DNA of 49,717 bases from Candidatus Saccharimonadota bacterium (GTDB taxonomy: Bacteria; Patescibacteriota; Saccharimonadia; Saccharimonadales; 2-12-FULL-41-12). A program made the translations under genes and the position numbers. Shown here in pieces: positions 24,426 to 32,799 of the stretch. The DNA is taken from positions 1 through 49,717 of the forward strand of contig JACRNE010000021.1 in the NCBI GenBank assembly GCA_016219345.1, read 5' to 3'. Position 1 is the stretch's first letter. The number at the start of each line of letters is the position of its first letter. The notes under the pieces were generated by a model. The model saw only the letters and a list, made by a program, of their open reading frames with translations. It was not told the DNA's origin and ran no database searches.

Positions 24426-25916
24426 ATGGATTTTTTAGACCCAAAGAAAAAAAAGCAACAAAAGATTAAACTAGCCATTGGCCACACTCTAATGGTTCTT
24501 GTAGTGGCATTTGGCACTTTTATACTTGTGTTGTTGGCTTATGGCTTTGATTTGAATAGAAAATCTGGTGAGATAATTCAAAATGGTCTTGTATATATAG
24601 ACAGTGCTCCAGACAACGCAACTTTAAAAATAAACGGCCAAGAGCACTCCAGTAAAACCAATACTCGAGTTTCACTGCCAGAAGGAAAATATACCGTTGA
24701 AATATCTAAAGAATCATATAGAACATGGAAGCGAAGCTTTAGTTTAGATGGAGGAGTAGTTGAGCGTTTCACTTACCCTGCGCTGTACTTGAGCGATCTA
24801 AAACCTCAGGAGCTGCAAACTTTTGATAATTCAGTAACCTTTTCTACAGAGAGTCCAGATAGACGCTGGATTGTTTTAGGCCAAAAAAATTCAATCAGCC
24901 AGTTTACGGTTTATGATCTTAGAACTCGACAGAATGAACTGCCAACAAACGAAGTAATAAACCTGCCTACCAACTTACTGACGGCGGCCGATGGAGATCA
25001 CTTAATCAAGCTAGTTGAGTGGTCCACGGATAATCAAAATGTGCTAGTTTCTCACACATGGACCGGAGGTAGCGAGTTCGCAGTAATAAACATAGACAAC
25101 CCCGCAAAATCGTTTAACGTTAATCAAACTATCGGGCAAAATCCCAGCGAGACATATCTATTCGATAAAAAAGTTGATCAGCTATATATTTACGATGCAC
25201 CAAGCAAATTACTCCAAAGAATTAATATTAAAACAAAACAAACAACAGAAATAAGTAGAAATATTATTAGCTTCAAGCCACATGGCGAGGACAAACTTCT
25301 ACTAGCAGTAGGCTCGGCCGATCCTAAAAAAGTAGATATAATTCTCAAAGAGAAAGATAAAAATTACAAAATTCGTGAAATCGAAACAAGTGCAAAAATT
25401 CCTTTGGATATAGCAAAAGTCGGCGATGCTTGGTACTTAGTTATAGGCGCATCCTCTGAGAAGAAAACCTACATATATAAAAATCCAATTGATTTTATAG
25501 GCGGAAATAATGATCCAGAAAAGGTCGCATTACTAGCCCTTGGTTCAAAAGGTCCAATAGATCAAGTGGCCTTCTCGCAAAATGTTCGCTTTGTTATGTC
25601 TCAGAGCGGTCAGCATTTCAACGTTTACGATATAGAGACTAAGCGACGTTATAGTTATGACATGAAGCAGCCATTCGATGCTGGATCTAAGATCGTATGG
25701 ATGGACGGTCATCGCTTAACAACCCATAGTGAGGGCAAGGTCTTAGTGTTTGATTATGATGGCACAAATCCTCAGTCGTTGGTTAGCGGTGATGTCTCTC
25801 TACTAACAATGTACGATCGTGACTATACAGAGCTCTATAACATTAGTCCTTCCATAAATACGCCCGGTAAAATTGGCTTTTTCAGCACACAGCTCCGCCT
25901 AGAAGAAGACAAATAA
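24426..25916 (+). CDS. Membrane-anchored PEGA-domain protein with propeller-like C-terminus
   Basis: 496 aa from ATG 24426. After a basic N-terminus (LDPKKKKQQK) comes one membrane helix (LAIGHTLMVLVVAFGTFILV). A PEGA domain follows (about 50-115): LVYIDSAPDNATLKINGQ, SLPEGKYTVEISKESYRTW. The remainder consists of repeated short beta segments with Trp/Asp turns (WIVLGQKNSISQFTVYDLR, WSTDNQNVLVSHTW, DGHRLTTHSEGKVLVFDYDG), suggesting a beta-propeller or similar surface structure. TATAAT lies about 25 nt upstream, and no Shine-Dalgarno is visible. Probably an extracytoplasmic surface protein. Confidence 0.85.
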   Translation: MDFLDPKKKKQQKIKLAIGHTLMVLVVAFGTFILVLLAYGFDLNRKSGEIIQNGLVYIDSAPDNATLKINGQEHSSKTNTRVSLPEGKYTVEISKESYRTWKRSFSLDGGVVERFTYPALYLSDLKPQELQTFDNSVTFSTESPDRRWIVLGQKNSISQFTVYDLRTRQNELPTNEVINLPTNLLTAADGDHLIKLVEWSTDNQNVLVSHTWTGGSEFAVINIDNPAKSFNVNQTIGQNPSETYLFDKKVDQLYIYDAPSKLLQRINIKTKQTTEISRNIISFKPHGEDKLLLAVGSADPKKVDIILKEKDKNYKIREIETSAKIPLDIAKVGDAWYLVIGASSEKKTYIYKNPIDFIGGNNDPEKVALLALGSKGPIDQVAFSQNVRFVMSQSGQHFNVYDIETKRRYSYDMKQPFDAGSKIVWMDGHRLTTHSEGKVLVFDYDGTNPQSLVSGDVSLLTMYDRDYTELYNISPSINTPGKIGFFSTQLRLEEDK

Positions 25917-26422
25917 TATATTCCCCCAATTAACCCTATTTCGCCACCCGCCTTTCTGGCGGGCTGATGCGAGTTCCTTTTTGCGTCGTCAAAAAGGAAC
26001 CGAAAAAGCCGACAGCAAGTTACTAAAACTCTATTGAAAATAAGCCTAGAAAAACTGCGCTGAAAAGACTCCTTCCAGTCGGTCCTGATCTTAATTACTA
26101 AAGAAGGATCAGGACTAGCTTTTCAGCTTGATTCACTTTTTCAAAACCTTACTTTCATCGGTTTTACCAAATGCTGAAATAAAAGAATAATGGGTTTGGG
26201 CATTGTGAGATTTCTTGATTGGCGAGTGTCTAAAACACAATATTTAGTGAGAAAGTGTTTGAGTCCGCCTTGGCGGATGAGTTTTCCGAAGCATTGTGTC
26301 TTTTGACAACGAGACAGTAAAGAAAGTGAACAGCCCAAGAGGTTTTGCCTTCTTTTGTCGGCACAAAAGAAGGAATTTGCTTCTTCATTGGAAGAAGATT
26401 TAGTTCTTCAGGAAAAGAACTT
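25917..26422. repeat. 506-bp gene-free spacer packed with inverted repeats
   Basis: No convincing gene lies here. It holds at least six hairpins: CCCGCC/GGCGGG (25947-25963); GTTCCTTTTTG/CAAAAAGGAAC (25973-26000); a nested one, GCTGAAAAG/CTTTTCAGC around GTCCTGATC/GATCAGGAC (26059-26127); CCTTCTTTTGT/ACAAAAGAAGG (26348-26373); CTTCTTC/GAAGAAG (26380-26397); and GTTCTT/AAGAAC (26403-26420) next to the sortase stop. The first and last can terminate the two converging genes. The rest could be a short non-autonomous element or a structured transcript. A 65-codon frame within it follows hairpin sequence and is not convincing. Confidence 0.75.
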
Positions 26423-27598
26423 TTAGAAGGCGTCCATGATACGTTGCCAGAGACTTGGTGAGTTGCTGCCTAGTTCTTCTGGCTTTGGCTCTGCGCTAGG
26501 GTCTACGCTGCTCTCTTTGTTTGTCTTTGGATCTGGGAATATTTGCTCACCTTGTATTATTAGTCGGTTAGCAGATGATCCAGGTGGATCACACGTGATA
26601 AGTGTCATAGTGGCTGGGCGATCAGTCGCATTTAAAACATCTAGGTTTTTAGGGCTGGTCGTAAACTTATTAAAAACTTTATAAACATAACGCTTGCCGT
26701 CCTTGTGAATAATGAAAGTATCGTCGTTCTCCAGGCTTTTAAGTAACAAAAAAGCAAACTTATATTTACCGCTATTTAGTATGTTGCTACTAGAGTGACC
26801 AACTATAACTGCATTGCCCTTTTCGCCCGGGTTGGGTGTTATGGCGTAGTGTACGACGCCGCGTTCTAAGGCTTTTTGGATAGCTTTTTCATCAACCGAT
26901 GGTTCATCATAAACAACTGGGGCTTCAATATTAATCTTAGGAATAATTATTTTTGGCTCTGGCCCTACCTCGCCACTTTGGCTAGGATCTACAATAATAG
27001 ACGTCGCGCTGACATTCTGACTTGGCCTTATAAATGGTGTTATGAATCGTTCATTGAAAAAGCTGAATAAAAGTATAAAGACCACTAGCGATCCCATGCC
27101 CAGGCCAAATAGTAGCGAATGAGCATGCGGGTTTCTCTGACTTTTCCGAGCCCGGCTTTCAACTTTTTTTAGGAGTTCTTCTTTGGGGTTTGGTCGTAGT
27201 TTAGTGGTTTGTTCCGTGGGAACTTGATCCGCCTCGCGAATCTTTTGGTCAATATCGGTATTTTTTATTACCTTTTTTTGAGCTCTTTTTTCTTCGTGTT
27301 TTTTATAAAATTCTCGCCATACCTGATGTTTTTCATCATCAGGTAAATTCTGATAATACTCATGCCAGGCAGTTTGAATCTCAGCTAAGCTTCTTCCTGA
27401 CTTGGTCAGGTCTTCCATGTATTTTTGGTGCTTGGACAGTTTCGAGTGTGAATCCTCAAGCTTCTGAATCTTTTGGATCTCTTCCTTGGCGCTAGGCTCC
27501 TCACCATACAGCTTCTCAAGTTTCTGACGCACAACATTAGCAGCAGAATCTTTCTGGCTGTTTATTTTGTCCAAATTTTTTTGTCTATCGTCGTCCAT
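26423..27598 (-). CDS. Sortase with long cytosolic N-terminus
   Basis: Transpeptidase that attaches surface proteins or builds pili outside the membrane. Of 391 aa, residues 1-160 are charged, helix-rich and probably coiled-coil and cytosolic. One membrane helix (about 161-183) precedes the sortase barrel. The catalytic triad is visible: His268 in VIVGHSSS, Cys336 in LITCDPPGS and Arg345 in ANRLII. The Cys context TCDP and the barrel with a type-II orientation suggest a class D/E-like enzyme. A Pro/Ser-rich tail follows. No LPxTG-type substrate is obvious in the window. The very long N-terminal extension is unusual. Confidence 0.92.
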   Translation of the reverse strand: MDDDRQKNLDKINSQKDSAANVVRQKLEKLYGEEPSAKEEIQKIQKLEDSHSKLSKHQKYMEDLTKSGRSLAEIQTAWHEYYQNLPDDEKHQVWREFYKKHEEKRAQKKVIKNTDIDQKIREADQVPTEQTTKLRPNPKEELLKKVESRARKSQRNPHAHSLLFGLGMGSLVVFILLFSFFNERFITPFIRPSQNVSATSIIVDPSQSGEVGPEPKIIIPKINIEAPVVYDEPSVDEKAIQKALERGVVHYAITPNPGEKGNAVIVGHSSSNILNSGKYKFAFLLLKSLENDDTFIIHKDGKRYVYKVFNKFTTSPKNLDVLNATDRPATMTLITCDPPGSSANRLIIQGEQIFPDPKTNKESSVDPSAEPKPEELGSNSPSLWQRIMDAF

Positions 27599-27665
27599 AA
27601 AATATATGCACCATAACTGGAATGGCCTCTTTAATTATAGTACAATTACTCAGTTAATAACATTT

Positions 27666-27752
27666 GGGCGAGTGGCGGAACTGGCAGACGCGCCGGACTC
27701 AAAATCCTGTGTCCTTTTGGACGTGAGGGTTCGACTCCCTCCTCGCCCACCA
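27666..27752 (+). tRNA. tRNA-Leu (anticodon CAA)
   Basis: 87 nt with encoded CCA. Acceptor GGGCGAG pairs with CTCGCCC. A long variable arm (GTGTCCTTTTGGACGT) marks a class II tRNA. The anticodon loop CTCAAAA gives CAA, reading UUG. The T arm is GAGGGTTCGACTCCCTC. One C-T mismatch is present in the anticodon stem. Confidence 0.96.
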
Positions 27753-27788
27753 ATAATTAAGACCCACGTTTTGTGGGTTTTAATTATT
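27753..27788. terminator. Strong hairpin after tRNA-Leu
   Basis: AATAATTAA-g-ACCCAC (27753-27767) pairs with GTGGGT-t-TTAATTATT (27773-27788), leaving a 5-nt loop. The A/T-rich outer stem lets it terminate in either direction. The following 160 bp to the next gene hold no gene that I can support. Confidence 0.75.
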
Positions 27789-27951
27789 GACGAGGAAGAA
27801 AGCCAACTGCTTGACTTTCGTGGGAGTCGAACAGGAGCTTATTATGAGCAAATCATAATGATCCTATCGAAGTATCCCTAGAAGGCAATGGCATTCTTGA
27901 CAAATATATACTAACGATGATTTAATTTCGCAAGGAGAAGGAGTTGGAAGT

Positions 27952-28563
27952 ATGAAAATACGTAATGTTTCTCAGTCGATAGAACGAATTGTTGCCCGAG
28001 AAGAAAGAAGTTGGCAATCAAAAGTGGAAAAAGATAGAGAAAGACGCACAAGTCTTTCAAGAAAATTAGGAGATCGTGCCATGAAGGGAGAGCCTATTGG
28101 CTTTACTGGATTTATGGCAATAGGATTTCCTGATTTAACACCAGAGTCAGAGGAATACAAAAGATTATTAAATGCTTATGTTCAAGCAGTAAGAATTCCC
28201 GCTGATAGCTATGTTCGAATAGGTGATCCTAGCTCTCAAATTACTGCAATAAAAGCGTTCTCAGGTGAAGAAGGTATTGCATTTAGCGTTGATCGTGAGG
28301 CGAGTGGCAGGCACATTGTAGAAGCTCAGATTTTGTGCAAAAAAGCGGTTTATAATCACACCTTGCCTCCGTCGGCTACAGTGTATGGTACGGAGGATCA
28401 CCCATATCCTGTTAGTTTCATGGATAGTTTCATACTGGGAACAACAGCATCTCCAGTCACAAGAATTGACCTGAGTAATTCCATGGCCCCAACACATCCT
28501 ACAGCTAATGAGATTCTTGAAAACGATAGTTATGCGCAATTGCTAGCTGGGACTAGTGCATAA
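27952..28563 (+). CDS. Orphan 203-aa protein
   Basis: No family recognised. The start is well supported by AAGGAGAAGGAG upstream of ATG, and TTGACA sits about 50 nt further up. The N-terminus is a charged helix (RIVAREERSWQSKVEKDRER), followed by mixed sequence with GEPIGFTGFMAIGFPDLTPE, EGIAFSVDREASGRHIVEAQ and PVSFMDSFILGTTASPVTRI. No membrane segment or signal peptide. The 3' end overlaps that of the NnrD-like gene by 11 bp. Confidence 0.75.
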   Translation: MKIRNVSQSIERIVAREERSWQSKVEKDRERRTSLSRKLGDRAMKGEPIGFTGFMAIGFPDLTPESEEYKRLLNAYVQAVRIPADSYVRIGDPSSQITAIKAFSGEEGIAFSVDREASGRHIVEAQILCKKAVYNHTLPPSATVYGTEDHPYPVSFMDSFILGTTASPVTRIDLSNSMAPTHPTANEILENDSYAQLLAGTSA

Positions 28564-29332
28564 ATAGACTTGTGGTCGTAGTCAAGGCTTCTAGGGGTTT
28601 TGTGGGGTTTTGCATCAGCCAAACTGCACAAGTTGCGGAAAGATGAGTGTTATCAATTCGCTCCGATTGTGTGCTTGTTAAATTACCACCCACTGCTACC
28701 CATATATTTTGATCATCCTGGATTACTAAATTTGCTTGATTACCCATAGAAATTTGATGCAGAATATCAGCCAGCTGATTCATTGGTGTGGTTGATTTAA
28801 TAGGCGTAGTTAGTCCAAGAGCAATACCGATTTTTTGAAGTTTAGCCCTATCCATTACTAAATTCACGGGCATTTTCATTAGCTGTTCTAGACCGATCCC
28901 CGTGCTTGCGAGAGTATTAAGATTCAGGGTGATATGCTTACTACCCTTCAATAAAAATCCGTCAATAATTGTGGTTGTTTCACTATTTTTGCCGAAATCC
29001 CCTGCTAGAAGTACGTGATCAGCCCACTCTGTTAAATCAAACCATTCGCTAAGCGCGGTCCGAGCAAAGCTTCCGCTTTGATTAGCTGGAGCGAATTCGA
29101 CTTCCGGTAACGCCTGGGCGATTTTGCGTAAACTCTCAGGCAAGAGTACTCGGATCGAGCCAGCCCCGGCTTTAGAAGCAGCTTCGTAGGCACCTGCAAC
29201 GTGAGCAAACTCCCCTGCCTGGCCACCTATTATCAGTAACTTTCCAGCCGATTTTTTATTTTCCGGACGGCTCCAAAGCAAGTTACCAAAAAGTGGCTTA
29301 TCCTTTTCTTGTTTTTGCCAAAAATCACTCAC
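28553..29332 (-). CDS. Divergent NAD(P)H-hydrate dehydratase-like (ribokinase-fold) protein
   Basis: The N-terminal half matches the YjeF C-terminal/NnrD family: GKLLIIGGQAGEFAHVAGAY, AASKAGAGSIRVLLPESL and LAGDFGKNSETT. The family repairs hydrated NADH with ADP or ATP. However, the usual TPHPGE strand and the GAGD catalytic motif near the C-terminus are absent. The corresponding region reads NTHLSATCAVWLMQ. At 259 aa it is slightly short. It may have lost kinase-type chemistry or act on another substrate. It is translationally coupled to peptidase E (4-bp overlap). Confidence 0.65.
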   Translation of the reverse strand: MSDFWQKQEKDKPLFGNLLWSRPENKKSAGKLLIIGGQAGEFAHVAGAYEAASKAGAGSIRVLLPESLRKIAQALPEVEFAPANQSGSFARTALSEWFDLTEWADHVLLAGDFGKNSETTTIIDGFLLKGSKHITLNLNTLASTGIGLEQLMKMPVNLVMDRAKLQKIGIALGLTTPIKSTTPMNQLADILHQISMGNQANLVIQDDQNIWVAVGGNLTSTQSERIDNTHLSATCAVWLMQNPTKPLEALTTTTSLFMH

Positions 29333-29958
29333 GAGTCACCCTTTGTTAAATTTATCTCACCACCATTAACTACCAAGGCTTCGGAATCTTTTAGCTCAAG
29401 TAAAGTTGGATTATCCTTATGCATTTTTCTTGTTTCTTCTATGCCTTCAGCGAAAGTAAGATTATCCGCATGAGGCAGTACGTATTTATCTATCAAGCCC
29501 ATGCCCTCCCAGATAATTGATTCGCTAAATTCTGGATGATCGGCCAGCTCAACTCCCTTCAGGCTATTACCCGCAGCCACGGCACCGGCGCTCTCGCCGC
29601 CGTAGACTACTCCGTTATCAAGAATTTTCCTAATAACTTGGCCAAAGCCACTGCGCTTTATTTCGTGCATTAAACAAAATGTATTACCACCCATAACCCA
29701 GATGAAATCATACTGAATAAGCTTGGACTTCAGCTTATCGGCATCATCAAAATTACGTAAATCTAAAGATTCAGGTTTAAATCCAAACTTTTCCAGGTCA
29801 CTGTGGGCTTCACGGATTTTGACATTTCTAGCTCTTTCGGCCAAATAATCTTTAGCATTCGCTATAGTTACAATTCTAACTTGGGCGAAATCTTTACCCA
29901 GCAAATCAGCTAAATCATTCGGCGTAGGTATTCTGTAAGAGGATAGATACAACTTCAC
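29329..29958 (-). CDS. pepE: Peptidase E (S51 family)
   Basis: Serine peptidase related to alpha-aspartyl dipeptidase and cyanophycinase. The 209 aa contain WVMGGNTFCLMHEIKRSG, the nucleophile elbow YGGESAGAVAAGNSL with Ser123, WEGMGLIDKYVLPHADN with a candidate His, and EALVVNGGEI. It could recycle Asp-containing dipeptides, although the precise specificity is not readable. Its stop overlaps the start of the NnrD-like gene. Confidence 0.85.
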   Translation of the reverse strand: MKLYLSSYRIPTPNDLADLLGKDFAQVRIVTIANAKDYLAERARNVKIREAHSDLEKFGFKPESLDLRNFDDADKLKSKLIQYDFIWVMGGNTFCLMHEIKRSGFGQVIRKILDNGVVYGGESAGAVAAGNSLKGVELADHPEFSESIIWEGMGLIDKYVLPHADNLTFAEGIEETRKMHKDNPTLLELKDSEALVVNGGEINLTKGDS

Positions 29959-29974
29959 TACTTAAAAGTATAAA

Positions 29975-31102
29975 CTATCTTTTGCTGGCAGCGGCTGCCA
30001 GATCGTCAAGTATTCTGGCTGTTGCATCAAGTCCCACACAAGCATCAGTAATACTTTGGCCATAAACTAATTCTTTGCCAGGCTTGAGCTTCTGAGCGCC
30101 TTCTACCAAGTTACTTTCTACCATTACTCCGCAGATATCTTTATTTCCTTTTGTAACTTGTTTTGCAACATCATTAGCCACTTCTGATTGTCGAGTGAAG
30201 TCTTTCCTGGAGTTGGCGTGAGAACAGTCGATCATGATCGCAGAGTTTTGGCCAGCTTTCTCAAGCAATTCGCTTGTTTCTTTTACGGAATTAGCCTCAT
30301 AGTTTGGTCCGTGCTTGCTGCCTCGTAGAATAATGTGAGTGTCGGTGTTGCCCTTTGTTTTAATCGTAGCTGTACGCCCTTCCATATCAATGCCAAGAAA
30401 ACTGTGTTTGGTTGCGGCAGACTGCATGGCGTCAATGGCAATTTGTATGCCACCGGCCGTGCCATTCTTGAATCCTACGGGGAATGAAACACCAGAAGCC
30501 AATTCGCGGTGCAATTGACTCTCAACAGTTCTAGCCCCAATAGCCCCCCAGGAAATAAGATCAGCTATGTATTGCGGGGTTCTAAGGTCAAGTAGCTCAG
30601 TCGATACCGGCACACCAAGCTCAGTTATATCAACTAGTAGCTTTCGAGCCTTTCTAAGCCCTAACTCCATATCGAATGAGTCATCTAGATGTGGGTCATT
30701 GATGATACCTTTCCAGCCCACAGTAGTTCGTGGTTTTTCTAGGTAAGTACGCATCACAATCTCTAAGTTATCGCCGTATTTTTTGCGCTGATCTTTTATC
30801 CACTGCGCATATTCCTGCGCTGCTTTAACATCGTGGATTGAGCACGGACCAACTACCACTAAAAGTCTATTATCCCTACCGTGAATAATATTTTTTACAG
30901 CTTCACGGCCTTTCACTACCGTTTCCGCTGAGAGTTCACTTTGTGGAATTTCTTCAATAATCTCATTGGGGCTGCTAATTGACGCAGTCTCCTCAACCCT
31001 ACTATCTGTAAGTAACTTCTCTTTCATGGTTTGATACCTTTGTAATGATTGTACAACACCTGTGCGTTTATTCGATTTAGTTTTTAGTAATGTAGCTTCC
31101 AT
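29975..31102 (-). CDS. 3-deoxy-7-phosphoheptulonate (DAHP) synthase, AroF/G/H type
   Basis: Condenses phosphoenolpyruvate and erythrose-4-phosphate, the first step of the shikimate route to Phe, Tyr and Trp. The 375-aa sequence shows class I-alpha signatures: VVGPCSIHDVKAAQEYA, MRTYLEKPRTTVGWKG, NDPHLDDSFDME, GAIGARTVESQLHRELASG, GFKNGTAGGIQIAIDAM, HIILRGSKHGPNY, MIDCSHANSRKDF. SD GAGGAAA precedes ATG 31102. Its 5' region holds a leader peptide with Tyr-Trp-Phe and a terminator, so control by attenuation is likely. No other aromatic pathway gene is in the window. Confidence 0.96.
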   Translation of the reverse strand: MEATLLKTKSNKRTGVVQSLQRYQTMKEKLLTDSRVEETASISSPNEIIEEIPQSELSAETVVKGREAVKNIIHGRDNRLLVVVGPCSIHDVKAAQEYAQWIKDQRKKYGDNLEIVMRTYLEKPRTTVGWKGIINDPHLDDSFDMELGLRKARKLLVDITELGVPVSTELLDLRTPQYIADLISWGAIGARTVESQLHRELASGVSFPVGFKNGTAGGIQIAIDAMQSAATKHSFLGIDMEGRTATIKTKGNTDTHIILRGSKHGPNYEANSVKETSELLEKAGQNSAIMIDCSHANSRKDFTRQSEVANDVAKQVTKGNKDICGVMVESNLVEGAQKLKPGKELVYGQSITDACVGLDATARILDDLAAAASKR

Positions 31103-31123
31103 TATTTCCTCTGACTTGTCTTT

Positions 31124-31152
31124 AAATTAAAAAAACCCCGTTGATTCGGGGT
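31124..31152 (-). terminator. Attenuator terminator of the DAHP synthase gene
   Basis: On the minus strand ACCCCG (31147-31152), a 6-nt loop and CGGGGT (31135-31140), followed by seven T and then AATTTAAA. It lies between the leader peptide and the Shine-Dalgarno of the gene. Confidence 0.85.
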
Positions 31153-31175
31153 GTGTAGCTTGCGACTTTCGGTTT

Positions 31176-31247
31176 CTATGATTTCAACGTAAAGTCAGCA
31201 GTACTTACCCCGGCGGGTATAAAGGGTGTAAACCAATACTGACTCAT
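31176..31247 (-). CDS. Aromatic attenuator leader peptide (23 aa)
   Basis: Reads MSQYWFTPFIPAGV and continues to LKS-stop. Tyr, Trp and Phe, the three end products of the pathway, are codons 4, 5 and 6. A ribosome held there would leave the CGGGGT at 31207-31212 free to pair with the 5' arm ACCCCG of the terminator, preventing the terminator. A ribosome that passes would cover this segment and allow termination. The promoter is TTTACA (31287-31292), 17 nt, AGTAAT (31264-31269). The coding claim rests on composition, position and the matching RNA pairing. Confidence 0.85.
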   Translation of the reverse strand: MSQYWFTPFIPAGVSTADFTLKS

Positions 31248-31303
31248 ATGTTTCTTCACGGATATTACTCTAGCACTTTTGTTCTCTGTAAACAACGTAT
31301 ACC

Positions 31304-32389
31304 TCAGTCTATTATAGCATACTTTTCAATATATTGCAATATCATCTCTGTTAAATCTTCTACTCCTTTGCGGTCAACCCATTCGTTGTCAGAGTGCCTG
31401 CCCTCTCCGTTTGGTTGGAGCACAATACAAGGAATACCTTTGTCGCAAAAGTACCTTCCATCGGTGGATCCTGATGAATGACCTTCTTCTATTTCTCTTC
31501 CAAGAACTCTCTGGGCTATATCTACAAATTCGCAAACTGATTTGTCTCTTCTGTCTACATCCATGCAAGCACCCAGCATTTTTGTATCAGTATGAAGGCC
31601 ATGTTTTTCTGCCACTTCGCTGAGCTGAGCTTCGATTTTACTTAGAGTTTCCTTATTTCTATATCTAATATCTAATATGGCCTCGGCGTGGTCTGGAACT
31701 TGGTTCATAGCTTCACCAGAGGTGAACTTAGTCAAAGTTAGCGTTAGGTCTGAAGTGTCATATTTCTGTCGGAGTTCAAGCAGCTCATTTAAAGCAGAGT
31801 TTAGGATTTCGGCGGAGTTTATGCCTGTGTGCGGCTCAGAAGCGTGTGCATTCTTGCCCTTTTTTACCAATTCGACAAACCAAGCACCTTTGGCGGAAGT
31901 CTCAATGTGCCAATCTTTACCAGAGTCAGGTAGTATGCAAATCTTGCAGCTATAACCATCGTCCAGCAGGGCTTTAACGCCATTTGTGCCACCGATTTCT
32001 TCATCGAAGGACAACATAATTCCGAAGTCATATTTATTGGCAGGCTTGCTAAGCCGCTCTAAAACTCTAAAGTAGCTGGCGCACGCGAACTTCATGTCAA
32101 AAGCCCCACGCCCAGACAACTTATCGTTAGTTTTATCTAGTTTGAATAACTCGTCTTTGGCCGGAACTACATCCATGTGAGCCTGAAGTAAAATTTTGGG
32201 CTTCTTAGTATCTTGTGTAGTTGCGACGACGTTTGGGTAGCCACTGTACTCAACAATTTGTGTTCGTAGTCCGAGGCTTTTAAAGAAGTTAGCGCAGTAC
32301 TGAGCACATTTTTTCGATTCATTTCTATCGCCAGTAACTGTTTTAAAGGCGATTAATTCTTCTAGATAATCTACTTCGGTTTTACTCAT
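31304..32389 (-). CDS. M20-family deacylase/peptidase (ArgE/DapE-like)
   Basis: Di-zinc amidohydrolase that removes acyl or aminoacyl groups. Metal and catalytic motifs: LLQAHMDVVP (His and catalytic Asp), GRGAFDMKFA (bridging Asp), SFDEEIGGTNG (catalytic Glu and metal Glu), LPDSGKDW, and a final histidine in GEGRHSDNEWV. The 361 aa include the dimerisation domain with KGKNAHASEPHTG. Substrate is not decidable between N-acyl amino acids, succinyl-DAP and dipeptides. With DapL present, a DapE role is not required. It follows the 104-aa orphan by 21 bp and may lie in the same transcript, hence under the Ile/Leu/Val leader. Confidence 0.88.
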   Translation of the reverse strand: MSKTEVDYLEELIAFKTVTGDRNESKKCAQYCANFFKSLGLRTQIVEYSGYPNVVATTQDTKKPKILLQAHMDVVPAKDELFKLDKTNDKLSGRGAFDMKFACASYFRVLERLSKPANKYDFGIMLSFDEEIGGTNGVKALLDDGYSCKICILPDSGKDWHIETSAKGAWFVELVKKGKNAHASEPHTGINSAEILNSALNELLELRQKYDTSDLTLTLTKFTSGEAMNQVPDHAEAILDIRYRNKETLSKIEAQLSEVAEKHGLHTDTKMLGACMDVDRRDKSVCEFVDIAQRVLGREIEEGHSSGSTDGRYFCDKGIPCIVLQPNGEGRHSDNEWVDRKGVEDLTEMILQYIEKYAIID

Positions 32390-32410
32390 TAAACTTAATT
32401 CTACAGGAAA

Positions 32411-32725
32411 CTATGCTCTCGCCGCTATCCGCACGGGTGGAGCTGGGGTTACATGATCAGTTATTGAGCTTATTTCAGCAACACTAGCAACAGCTACCTT
32501 GCCGTATCTCCCCGTATCCTCGAAGAATCTATTTACCGGTATAACATCACCCGTAAGATGGCTTTTAACCATAAGCTGCACTCCTTTTCTAGCTGCTTCG
32601 TCAGCTTTTGTATCTATTCCCCATTTTGCCTCAGCCTGACGATGAAATTTATCATATTCATGTAGGCTCGCAGGCTTAGGATTCCCCCTGTTTGGATTGG
32701 CTGCAGCTGGTCCGTAAATTGGCAT
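32411..32725 (-). CDS. Orphan 104-aa protein under an Ile/Leu/Val leader
   Basis: No family recognised. It begins with a Pro/Asn/Gly-rich stretch (MPIYGPAAANPNRGNPKP), has a short helix with EYDKFHRQAEAKWG, then VQLMVKSHLTGDVIPVNRF, GRYGKVAVASVAEISS and a basic end. No membrane helix and no signal peptide. SD AAGGAG supports the start. Its 5' leader encodes a branched-chain-rich peptide and a terminator, so expression should rise when Ile, Leu or Val runs short. The deacylase gene follows closely. Confidence 0.78.
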   Translation of the reverse strand: MPIYGPAAANPNRGNPKPASLHEYDKFHRQAEAKWGIDTKADEAARKGVQLMVKSHLTGDVIPVNRFFEDTGRYGKVAVASVAEISSITDHVTPAPPVRIAARA

Positions 32726-32744
32726 TGTTTTCTCCTTTTAAATT

Positions 32745-32770
32745 AAAAACTCCCGCTTGATTGCGGGAGT
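32745..32770 (-). terminator. Attenuator terminator before the 104-aa gene
   Basis: ACTCCCGC and GCGGGAGT form an 8-bp stem with a 6-nt loop (32749-32770), followed on the minus strand by five T and AATTTAA. Confidence 0.88.
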
Positions 32771-32799
32771 TCGGTTTAGTAAAAGCAAATCTACCCGCG

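Noticed and set aside
26141-26338. 65-codon minus-strand frame in the hairpin-rich spacer
   Set aside because: It overlaps inverted repeats and has no start signal or protein-like composition.
27781-27840. Possible inverted partial copy of the tRNA-Leu T arm (about 11 matching bases)
   Set aside because: Too short to claim an attachment site or integrated element, and no integrase is near.
27567-27881. 104-codon plus-strand frame covering tRNA-Leu
   Set aside because: It reads straight through the tRNA and its terminator; not a gene.
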